Part shown: positions 1 to 5,294 of the stretch, piece after piece | How positions within the stretch are numbered: position 1 is the stretch's first letter | Layout: each line of letters opens with the position of its first letter | Assembly (NCBI GenBank): GCA_944363685.1 | Contig: CALVUV010000092.1 | Coordinates: 1-5,294 of the forward strand | Direction of reading: 5' to 3' | Origin: an uncultured Bacilli bacterium | Lineage (GTDB): Bacteria; Bacillota_I; Bacilli_A; RF39; UBA660 | DNA length: 5,294 nucleotides | The notes under the pieces: generated by a model | Told to the model about the DNA's origin: nothing | Database searches by the model: none | The model's input: the letters and a program-made list of their open reading frames with translations, nothing else | Position numbers and translations under genes: made by a program

Positions 1-389
1 ACATTTTGTTTCACATTTTTCTTATTCTTAAATTCTCTCATTGGTATAGCAGAAGCCATTCGTACAGGAGCAATAGTGCAACCCTCTATTTCTTCTGCAA
101 CAGCAACATAAGCTTCTGGATAAAATTCATCCGATCCACTTGCATAATAAGGAAGATCCATAAGAGAACTTTCGTCTATAAGCTTATCAACACCTAAAAT
201 TAAATCACTCAATTTAGATTCATAATCAATAGGCCTATCATTTCCATAAGTAACAAATATTCTAAACAAATATTTAAACCCTAACTCCTCCGCTTCTTTT
301 ATATTACTTTCAAAAGTATCTATATCACTATTCTTATCAAAAGTAAGTATTAAAGTATTATAATCTTTATCTTCAAAATCAATTAACAT
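1..389 (-). CDS. Uncharacterised acidic protein, C-terminus beyond window edge
   Basis: An open frame of 129 full codons starts at ATG 389-387 and stays open to the window edge, so the true length is unknown. The start is well supported: an AGGAGG ribosome binding site lies at 397-402, 7 nt upstream, inside the last codons of murD. The ATG lies within murD and overlaps its end by 11 bases (ATGTTAATTGA), which suggests translational coupling. The visible protein looks soluble and cytoplasmic, with no signal peptide or membrane segment. It is rich in Asp and Glu in its first 100 residues (for example FEDKD at 5-9 and EEIEG at 99-103) and turns basic near the edge (KNKKNVK at 121-127). I do not recognise the family. 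MurD is commonly followed by ftsW or murG, and this fragment resembles neither. The gene is real by frame length, ribosome binding site and operon position; its function is unknown. Confidence 0.8.
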   Translation of the reverse strand, partial: MLIDFEDKDYNTLILTFDKNSDIDTFESNIKEAEELGFKYLFRIFVTYGNDRPIDYESKLSDLILGVDKLIDESSLMDLPYYASGSDEFYPEAYVAVAEEIEGCTIAPVRMASAIPMREFKNKKNVKQN

Positions 390-1731
390 TTTTAAACCTC
401 CTAACTATATCTCTAAATTCATCCCCTCTATCCTCACATTGTTTATATTGATCCCAAGAAGCTGATGCAGGACTAAGTAACACTATATCACCATCCACAA
501 CAACACTATTAATATAATCCATCGCTTCACTTAACTTTTCGAAAGTATTAGTCTTAATACCAATACTATCACCATATTCTTTAACTCTGTCACGACACTC
601 TCCAATACCAACAATTTCTTTAACAGGACCAATAAAATTATCTAAATCGTGAAAATCTTGACCTCTTTCAAGTCCTCCAAGAATTAAAATAACATTTTTA
701 TCAAATGATGATAAAGCAATAGTAGTACATTTAGTATTAGTAGCCTCTGTATCATTATAATAAGATACTCCCTTAACTTTATCTATAAACTCTAATCTAT
801 GTCTAACACCTGTAAATGTCTTTAAAACAGAAATTATTGATTCATTATCAACACCAACTTCTTTAGCAATCATAATCGCCGCAAGAGCATTTTCAACATT
901 ATGATTACCCTTAAGCAAAAACTCATCTCTAGAAATTATAAATTCATCATAGTAATAAAGTTTATCATCTTTAAAATATGCCCCATTTATTTCTCTTTTA
1001 GAAGAAAAATACTTAACATTACTATTTATATCAGAAATACCATTCATAACATCATCATTTTCTATATTAACAATAGCAATGTCTAAATCTGTTTGATTAT
1101 TAAATATCTTAAGTTTATCTTCTTTATAAGCCTCATAACTACCAAAAAAATCTATATGTGCTTCTGACAAATTAGTCATAAGAGCAATATGTGGTTTAAA
1201 CTCTTTAACATTCGCTAACTGTTGACAAGATACTTCCATTACAATAATATCTCCACTCTCTAATTTATCTAAAAAACTACATAAAGGATAACCAATATTA
1301 CCAGCTAAATGAACTCTTTTACCTGATTTTTTAATTATCTCATAAGTAAGAGTTGTAGTAGTAGTCTTACCATTAGTACCAGTAATACCAATTAAAGTAA
1401 CATCATCTGGTAATAATCTATAAGCCATCTCTACTTCATTAATAACTTCAATATATAACTCTTTCGCCCTAACTACATATTTATGATCATTCCTAATACC
1501 AGGATTTTTAATAATATAATCAAAACTATCATCAAGTAAATCATCAGGATGACTATCAAATATCAAAGTAACTCCAAGACTCTCTAACTCTTTAAGTTTA
1601 TCCTGATCTTGTTTATCACGACTTCCTCCATCATTTAAAATAATTGTATTATTATATTTACTCAAATATTTAGCAGCCTCATATCCACTACGAGCCATAC
1701 CAAGTATTAATATTTTTTTATTTTCAAACAT
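379..1731 (-). CDS. murD: UDP-N-acetylmuramoyl-L-alanine--D-glutamate ligase MurD
   Basis: This cytoplasmic ligase adds D-glutamate to UDP-MurNAc-L-alanine using ATP, the second amino-acid step of the peptidoglycan stem peptide. At 450 aa it has normal family length and looks complete. The N-terminal nucleotide-sugar-binding domain carries GMARSG at 11-16. The ATP-binding loop GTNGKTT is at 118-124. The central domain has EVS at 166-168, AHID at 191-194 and KLKIF at 206-210; Lys206 aligns with the carbamylated lysine of E. coli MurD. Further family marks are GNHNVENALAA (275-285), GVRHRLEF (308-315), NDTEATN (326-332), GGLERG (352-357) and LLSPASASWD (418-427). Position 328-329 reads Thr-Glu where many MurD proteins have Ser-Lys. 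The start ATG has GGAGG at 1739-1743, 7 nt upstream. It follows the 321-aa gene by 44 nt with no terminator between, and its TGA stop overlaps the next gene. The assignment is firm. Confidence 0.96.
   Translation of the reverse strand: MFENKKILILGMARSGYEAAKYLSKYNNTIILNDGGSRDKQDQDKLKELESLGVTLIFDSHPDDLLDDSFDYIIKNPGIRNDHKYVVRAKELYIEVINEVEMAYRLLPDDVTLIGITGTNGKTTTTTLTYEIIKKSGKRVHLAGNIGYPLCSFLDKLESGDIIVMEVSCQQLANVKEFKPHIALMTNLSEAHIDFFGSYEAYKEDKLKIFNNQTDLDIAIVNIENDDVMNGISDINSNVKYFSSKREINGAYFKDDKLYYYDEFIISRDEFLLKGNHNVENALAAIMIAKEVGVDNESIISVLKTFTGVRHRLEFIDKVKGVSYYNDTEATNTKCTTIALSSFDKNVILILGGLERGQDFHDLDNFIGPVKEIVGIGECRDRVKEYGDSIGIKTNTFEKLSEAMDYINSVVVDGDIVLLSPASASWDQYKQCEDRGDEFRDIVRRFKNVN
397..402 (-). 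promoter_or_regulatory. Shine-Dalgarno site inside murD for the downstream gene
   Basis: The minus strand reads AGGAGG here, 7 nt before the ATG at 389. The same six bases are the codons for Arg444-Arg445 of MurD. This site fixes the start of the overlapping downstream gene. It implies that ribosomes finishing murD can pass directly to that gene. Confidence 0.75.
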
Positions 1732-1749
1732 AAGAATTCCTCCAATACC

Positions 1750-1755
1750 ATTATA
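1750..1755 (-). promoter_or_regulatory. Possible weak -10 box before murD
   Basis: The minus strand reads a perfect TATAAT in the 44-nt gap before murD. There is no recognisable -35 box at 16-18 bp, and no TG extension directly in front. The predicted start (about 1743) would leave a leader of only about 12 nt, just including the GGAGG site. In so AT-rich a gap the hexamer could be chance. At best it is a secondary promoter within the unit. Confidence 0.25.
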
Positions 1756-1775
1756 TTACAACCAAATTAAAATTG

Positions 1776-2741
1776 TTAGCTTTCTTTTATTTTAACTAAT
1801 TTTTTTACTATATCACTATCCTCTTTAGTAAAAGGACCTTCATTATACTCATAATATATATTAATACCATAATCTGACATATTTTTTATAAGCATCTGTT
1901 CTTTCTTATATTTTTTTCCATTTTCATGCATCTGCTCTCTAACATCTAATGGTATTCTTTCAAGTCTCTCATCAGTACTATTTAAAGTTTCTCCTAACTT
2001 TTTAACATCAAATCTATTCATAATAAATATAGGAAATTTATCATTATTAATATACTTAACAACATCTAAAACTGTTGGATTAGAACAATTTAAAAGACTA
2101 GAAAATATATTATTAATACAATCATTCATAAAATTATTAATAATTTTAATAAATTCTTTTTTATCTAAATTTAAAGCTTTAATTTCCTCATATTTACCTA
2201 TTAAATAATAAATTTTTTCTTTATTATAATTATAGCCATACTCTTTAGTAAGAAAATTTAAAATTGTAAAAATCTTCTGTTCTAAAAAACTCTCATCACT
2301 AAATTTAATATTAAATCCTACATCTTTAATTTTCTTTAATGCATCTATTTCTCTTAACAAAATCCCTTTAATATCTTTAAGATCGATCTTATCTAAAACA
2401 TGTCTTTCTTTTGTATATAAATATCTTTTTTTATAATGTTGTTTTTCTAAAGCATCTATATCACCATCAACAACAAAAATAATTTTATTTATATTATAAT
2501 CATATAATTCGTTCTCAATTTTACCATAAAGTAAAGTTGTTCTAGCATAATGAGAAATACTAATATAATCATTTTTAGAACTAGAATGTGTATAATTACG
2601 ATAGTAATATTCCAATTTTTCTTCAATCGCTCTTTTATTTGAAAATATCCCATTATTTAAAATAGAATATAATCTAGAAAAATCAAAATCAATAGCATGA
2701 TAATAATATAAATCTATATCATCATAATTAAAATCAACCAC
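1776..2741 (-). CDS. Uncharacterised 321-aa protein upstream of murD, possible ADP-ribosyltransferase-like N-terminal domain
   Basis: I do not recognise this family. The start is GTG at 2741-2739, with an AGGTGG ribosome binding site at 2746-2751. The first internal in-frame ATG is far downstream (near residue 205), so the GTG is preferred. The protein is soluble, with no signal peptide or membrane span, and rich in Lys, Asn, Ile and Tyr (29 Tyr in 321). The N-terminal part (about 10-135) alternates short strands and helices: YYYHAID (12-18), SILNNGIFS (26-34), NDYISIS (57-63), KIIFVVDGDI (86-95) and ERHVLDKIDLKDIKGIL (112-128). A His, then a helix ending in NGIFS, then YISIS, then Glu before a strand resembles the H-Y-E layout of some ADP-ribosyltransferases such as DarT-like proteins. 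That is inference from pattern only. The rest (about 150-320) is mostly helical and charged. It is the first gene of the murD unit, which suggests, but does not prove, a cell-envelope link. Confidence 0.8.
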   Translation of the reverse strand: MVDFNYDDIDLYYYHAIDFDFSRLYSILNNGIFSNKRAIEEKLEYYYRNYTHSSSKNDYISISHYARTTLLYGKIENELYDYNINKIIFVVDGDIDALEKQHYKKRYLYTKERHVLDKIDLKDIKGILLREIDALKKIKDVGFNIKFSDESFLEQKIFTILNFLTKEYGYNYNKEKIYYLIGKYEEIKALNLDKKEFIKIINNFMNDCINNIFSSLLNCSNPTVLDVVKYINNDKFPIFIMNRFDVKKLGETLNSTDERLERIPLDVREQMHENGKKYKKEQMLIKNMSDYGINIYYEYNEGPFTKEDSDIVKKLVKIKES

Positions 2742-2769
2742 AAAACCACCTCATATTAAGAATATATTA

Positions 2770-2798
2770 ATTTTATCATCAATATTTATCAAAGGCAA
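2770..2798 (-). promoter_or_regulatory. Promoter of the 321-aa gene / murD unit
   Basis: On the minus strand, TTGCCT (2793-2798) is followed after 17 bp by TAAAAT (2770-2775), with TGA directly in front of the -10, giving an extended -10 form TGATAAAAT. The predicted transcription start is near 2763, leaving a leader of about 20 nt that contains the AGGTGG ribosome binding site of the GTG-start gene. No stronger promoter is seen inside the unit, so it probably drives the 321-aa gene, murD and the gene at the left edge together. Confidence 0.6.
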
Positions 2799-2802
2799 TA
2801 TA

Positions 2803-2830
2803 TTGAAAACTAAAGAATATATGATATAAT
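2803..2830 (+). promoter_or_regulatory. Promoter of the FemAB-family gene
   Basis: TTGAAA (2803-2808) is separated by 16 bp from a perfect TATAAT (2825-2830), which is preceded by TGA (2822-2824), an extended -10. Transcription should begin near 2837, giving a leader of about 24 nt with AAGGAG at 2847-2852, 8 nt before the ATG. This is a strong housekeeping-sigma promoter by consensus. Its -35 box lies only 4 bp from that of the divergent promoter on the other strand. Confidence 0.75.
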
Positions 2831-2860
2831 TTAAGAAGAGATAAAAAAGGAGCATAAAAT

Positions 2861-4105
2861 ATGAAAATAATCACCTTAACAGAAACTGAATTTGATAAAT
2901 TTGCAAACAATCATAAATATCGTAATTATTATCAAACATCAGCATATGGTAGAACTATATCAAAAAATGGTTACGACATTCATTATATTGGTATTATTGA
3001 TGATTATAACAATCTTTTAGGGGCTTCTCTACTACTATATAAAGAAGTATTTATGAATTATAAAATCGCTTATGCTCCAAGAGGCTTTCTTTTTGATTAT
3101 TTAAATATAACTAATTTAACAGAATTTACTACAAGATTAAAAAAACTTTTAGGAAAACAAGGATTTATGCTTGTAAAAATTGATCCCCTAATTCCTGTAA
3201 ATGTTAGAGACAATAATGGTAATATTATGAATATTAATAATGAAGCTAATATTGTTTTAGAAAATTTAAAAAGTACAGGATATACTTATCAGGGTCCAAC
3301 TCTTTTCTTTGAAAATGAAAAGCCAAGATTTGAAGCAATTGTAATGCTAAATAAAGATATAAAAGAGATTTATCAAGAATTTGAAAAAAGAGTAAAACAT
3401 AAAATTAAGAAAGCAATTAGAAGTGGTGTTGAAATATACAAAGGAGATAAAGATGATTTAGAAATATTCTATGAACTAATAAAAAAGAAATATAATAAAC
3501 CATTAAATTATTATGTAGACTTTTATAATAATTTTGAACAAGATATTGACCTTTACTTTGCTAAGCTTAACACAGAAACTTTTGTAATTACTAGTAGATT
3601 GCAATATGAAAAAGAAATAGAAACAAACAATGAACTAGCTAATAAAATACAAGCTACCACTAATCAAAGCACTAAAAGAAAATTAATTAATGAAAAAATA
3701 GAATCTGATAAACTAGTAAATACCTATAAAAAGAACTTAGTTTGGGCTACCAATTTATTAAAAGAAAATCCTGAAGGATTAATTATAGGTACAGCTTTAA
3801 ATCTTTGTTATGATAATGTTTGTTATTTAATAATAGAAGGATTTAACCAAAACTTCAAAACTATAAATCCAAACTATCTTATCAAATGGAAAATGATAAA
3901 TGACTACAAAAATAGAAACTTTAAATATATAAATTTAAATGCTATAAGTGGAGAATTTAACAAAATAACAAAATATAGTGGTCTTAATGAAATGAAATTA
4001 GGATTTAATTCTTTAATAACTGAATATATAGGAGAATTTGAATTAGTTATAAGTAATCTACCATACAATTTATATAAGAATTTAAATAAAGAAAAGAAAA
4101 AATAA
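2861..4105 (+). CDS. FemAB-family peptidoglycan bridge aminoacyltransferase
   Basis: FemA/FemB/FemX/MurM-type enzymes use aminoacyl-tRNA to add amino acids to the stem-peptide lysine of lipid II, building the interpeptide bridge at the inner face of the membrane. At 414 aa this protein has family length and no membrane span. The first GNAT-like domain shows the typical opening FANNHKYRNYYQTSAYG (14-30), GASLLLYKEV (54-63), AYAPRGFLFDY (70-80) and VKIDPL (105-110). The linker to the second domain carries KRVKHKIKKAIRSGVEI (176-192), a conserved basic stretch of the family. Residues about 245-300 form a Lys/Glu/Asn-rich helical pair that matches the coiled-coil arm of S. aureus FemA. The second domain ends with YINLNAISGEF (356-366), KLGFN (379-383) and TEYIGEFELV (387-396). 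The ATG at 2861 has AAGGAG 8 nt upstream and its own promoter. Which amino acid is added, and at which position, cannot be read from the sequence. Family assignment is firm. Confidence 0.93.
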   Translation: MKIITLTETEFDKFANNHKYRNYYQTSAYGRTISKNGYDIHYIGIIDDYNNLLGASLLLYKEVFMNYKIAYAPRGFLFDYLNITNLTEFTTRLKKLLGKQGFMLVKIDPLIPVNVRDNNGNIMNINNEANIVLENLKSTGYTYQGPTLFFENEKPRFEAIVMLNKDIKEIYQEFEKRVKHKIKKAIRSGVEIYKGDKDDLEIFYELIKKKYNKPLNYYVDFYNNFEQDIDLYFAKLNTETFVITSRLQYEKEIETNNELANKIQATTNQSTKRKLINEKIESDKLVNTYKKNLVWATNLLKENPEGLIIGTALNLCYDNVCYLIIEGFNQNFKTINPNYLIKWKMINDYKNRNFKYINLNAISGEFNKITKYSGLNEMKLGFNSLITEYIGEFELVISNLPYNLYKNLNKEKKK

Positions 4106-4134
4106 AAATATTCTAATCACTAGAATATTTTTTT
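4104..4134. terminator. Bidirectional hairpin terminator between converging genes
   Basis: AAATATTCTA (4106-4115) pairs perfectly with TAGAATATTT (4121-4130) around a 5-nt loop ATCAC, and two more A-T pairs extend the base. A run of seven T (4128-4134) follows on the plus strand, fitting a terminator for the FemAB gene. On the minus strand the hairpin is followed by a T-rich stretch opposite 4089-4108, so it can also stop the converging gene. The stem is almost all A-T and therefore weak. It contains the stop codon and last codons of the minus-strand gene. Confidence 0.7.
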
Positions 4135-4757
4135 ATATCATCTTCACTAAAACATATACTATCCATCACTTCATTTACAACATCTTCCCATTTTTCATAC
4201 TCTGTGACTGGCGTATTAAACTCTACTGATACAAGTTTATTTTCAAGAGTAAAGTATCTAATATTATAATAAGTTGTACCATCATTAGCAACTAATCTAG
4301 CAAATGTTTTATCATAAGAATTATATATACCATTATCCATTACTGTCATATTACTAAGACTAGCAACACGACTATTAAGATAAGCTTCAAGCCCTTCATC
4401 AGTCATATCTTCATTAGTAGTACTAATATAAATATGTTCCTTATCATCTTCACTCATAAATACAAGTTCAGGACGTGTATTATAATTATACTTAGATTTT
4501 AATGTCTCTTCATCAAGCATAATAAAAGTATCAGGAACATTCAAAAAGAAACTTTGATCAACTCTATATGACTTAAAGTTTATTGTAACTCCATCAACTT
4601 CAATTTTTTCATCTTTCTCTTTTTCACTAACATTATCACTATTATTATCATCAAGCTTACTTTGATTATTATTATGAATAAAATTAGCCACAAAGAAAGC
4701 AATTACTACTATTACAACAATACCTAAAACCCCTAAAATAATCTCTTTTCTTTTCAT
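4113..4757 (-). CDS. Membrane-anchored extracytoplasmic protein, possible PsbP/Mog1/LpqN-like domain
   Basis: Starting at ATG 4757, this is a 214-aa protein beginning MKRKEI. A single hydrophobic helix follows (about residues 7-27, rich in Ile and Val), with the basic residues on the cytoplasmic side. There is no lipobox cysteine, so it should be an N-terminally anchored membrane protein. A polar, acidic linker (about 28-52) leads to an outside domain (about 53-203) of alternating strands: VTINF (57-61), FFLNVPDTFIML (70-81), ELVFMS (97-102), HIYISTT (108-114), a helix around GLEAYLNSRVASL (122-134), then YYNIRYFTLENKLVSVEF (163-180) and a closing amphipathic helix near 188-203. This order recalls the PsbP/Mog1/LpqN (DUF1795-like) fold, which is an inference. 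I do not recognise the family and give no function. The frame is open upstream to TTG 4790 and also offers ATG 4769; ATG 4757 is chosen because Lys-Arg-Lys then directly precedes the membrane helix. Only a weak GGTG lies upstream. Confidence 0.82.
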   Translation of the reverse strand: MKRKEIILGVLGIVVIVVIAFFVANFIHNNNQSKLDDNNSDNVSEKEKDEKIEVDGVTINFKSYRVDQSFFLNVPDTFIMLDEETLKSKYNYNTRPELVFMSEDDKEHIYISTTNEDMTDEGLEAYLNSRVASLSNMTVMDNGIYNSYDKTFARLVANDGTTYYNIRYFTLENKLVSVEFNTPVTEYEKWEDVVNEVMDSICFSEDDIKKYSSD

Positions 4758-4773
4758 ATTAAACACCATAAAA

Positions 4774-4782
4774 AGTATAACA
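4774..4782 (-). promoter_or_regulatory. Extended -10 promoter of the membrane-anchored protein gene
   Basis: The minus strand reads TGTTATACT, an extended -10 (TGnTATACT). No good -35 box is present at the usual distance; that region is the T-tract of the tuf terminator. Transcription would start near 4767, almost on the upstream ATG at 4769, leaving a leader of only about 10 nt before the preferred ATG at 4757. Confidence 0.5.
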
Positions 4783-4792
4783 TATATCAAAC

Positions 4793-4819
4793 AAAAAAAG
4801 AAGTCCTAAGACTTCTTTT
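4793..4819 (-). terminator. Intrinsic terminator of tuf
   Basis: On the minus strand AAAAGAAGTC (4819-4810) pairs perfectly with GACTTCTTTT (4805-4796) around a 4-nt loop, and seven T (4799-4793) follow. It starts about ten bases past the tuf stop codon. This is a textbook intrinsic terminator, so tuf is the last gene of its transcript. Confidence 0.9.
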
Positions 4820-4829
4820 AAGTTTCACT

Positions 4830-5294
4830 TTATCCTTCGATTTCAGAAACAACACCAGCACCAACAGTACGTCCACCCTCACGGATAGAGAACTTAGTAC
4901 CTTTTTCAATAGCAATTGGGTGAATTAATTCAACTTCCATTGAAACATTGTCACCTGGCATAACCATTTCTACACCTTCAGGTAAAGTAATTACACCAGT
5001 AACATCAGTAGTTCTGAAATAGAATTGTGGACGATAGTTACTGAAGAATGGTGTATGACGTCCACCTTCTTCTTTACTTAGTACGTAAACTTCAGCTTTA
5101 AATTTACTATGAGGTTTAACACTACCAGGTTTAGCAAGAACTTGTCCACGTTCAACTTGTTCACGAGAGATACCACGAAGTAAAACACCAGCATTATCTC
5201 CAGCTTCTGCATAATCAAGTTGTTTTCTAAACATTTCGATACCAGTAACAACTGTCTTTTGAGTATCACGGATACCAACGATTTCAACTTCATC
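4830..5294 (-). CDS. tuf: Elongation factor Tu, C-terminal part (gene continues past right edge)
   Basis: EF-Tu is the GTPase that brings aminoacyl-tRNA to the ribosome. The frame is open from the window edge, so the 5' part is outside the window, not lost. The 154 codons seen correspond to about residue 240 onward of the usual 394-aa protein: most of beta-barrel domain 2 and all of domain 3. The GTPase domain is not visible. Near-universal motifs are present, counting from the first visible residue: EIVGIRDTQ (4-12), TGIEMFRK (17-24), DNAGVLLRG (33-41), GQVLAKPG (50-57), GGRHTPFF (77-84), RPQFYFRTTDVTG (88-100), MVMPGDN (110-116) and GGRTVGAGVV (141-150). The protein ends SEIEG with a TAA stop. 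Its codons differ from its neighbours, with CGT and ATC used often, as expected for a very highly expressed gene. Internal ATG codons, such as the one at 5234, are not the start. Confidence 0.98.
   Translation of the reverse strand, partial: DEVEIVGIRDTQKTVVTGIEMFRKQLDYAEAGDNAGVLLRGISREQVERGQVLAKPGSVKPHSKFKAEVYVLSKEEGGRHTPFFSNYRPQFYFRTTDVTGVITLPEGVEMVMPGDNVSMEVELIHPIAIEKGTKFSIREGGRTVGAGVVSEIEG

Noticed and set aside
6..197. Plus-strand open frame of 63 codons
   Set aside because: It lies opposite the well-supported minus-strand partial gene with ribosome binding site, and its protein looks like antisense translation (Ser, Phe and Ile rich).
901..1086. Plus-strand open frame of 61 codons
   Set aside because: It lies entirely antisense to murD, with a low-complexity Ile/Lys-rich product and no ribosome binding site.
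1776..2741. Toxin-antitoxin reading of the ART-like gene (DarT/DarG style)
   Set aside because: No macrodomain or other antitoxin-like gene is next to it; the neighbours are murD and FemAB, and the ART likeness itself is weak.
2752..2754. ATG on the minus strand just upstream of the GTG start
   Set aside because: It is in another frame and meets a stop after six codons; it overlaps the ribosome binding site of the 321-aa gene.
4758..4790. N-terminal extension of the membrane protein to TTG 4790
   Set aside because: The extension overlaps the -10 promoter box, has no ribosome binding site and puts an odd hydrophobic stretch before the natural MKRKEI start.
5078..5293. Minus-strand open frame of 71 codons
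   Set aside because: It is a shifted frame of tuf; the real EF-Tu frame covers the same bases with conserved motifs.
1..5294. CRISPR array, mobile element, tRNA or rRNA gene, riboswitch
   Set aside because: No regularly spaced repeats, transposase motifs, terminal inverted repeats, tRNA-like cloverleaf or structured leader was seen; intergenic gaps are short and explained by promoters and terminators.

Overview
The window comes from a very AT-rich, low-GC Gram-positive-type bacterium (Bacillota). The partial tuf gene is plainly bacterial EF-Tu of Firmicutes type. The cell-wall genes (murD and a FemAB-family aminoacyltransferase) mean the cell makes peptidoglycan, so it is not a wall-less mycoplasma. 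All four tryptophan codons seen in the full-length genes are TGG, and murD ends in TGA, so the standard bacterial code applies. An uncultured, gut-type Bacilli lineage related to RF39 or Erysipelotrichales would fit, but this is inferred from composition and gene style only.

Layout, left to right. A minus-strand transcription unit runs from about 2763 down through position 1. It holds an unrecognised 321-aa protein (GTG start), then murD, then an unrecognised acidic protein whose start overlaps the end of murD by 11 bases and which runs off the left edge. Divergent from this unit, a FemAB-family gene is read on the plus strand. The 119-bp gap between the two units carries two back-to-back extended -10 promoters whose -35 boxes are 4 bp apart. 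FemAB converges on a minus-strand gene for a small membrane-anchored, extracytoplasmic protein. The two genes share a bidirectional hairpin terminator that also encodes the last codons and stop of the latter. At the right edge is the C-terminal part of tuf (domains 2 and 3), followed by a strong intrinsic terminator. The membrane-protein promoter sits immediately beyond it.

Functionally, MurD adds D-glutamate to UDP-MurNAc-L-Ala in the cytoplasm. FemAB enzymes add bridge amino acids to the peptidoglycan stem peptide or charge it on lipid II. The divergent arrangement therefore links two peptidoglycan steps at one control region, with two unknown proteins co-transcribed with murD. The 321-aa protein has an N-terminal pattern that weakly suggests an ADP-ribosyltransferase-like fold and is the most interesting unknown here. 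There are no RNA genes, mobile elements, CRISPR arrays or sizeable repeats that I can support, and no gene-free stretch over 300 bases.
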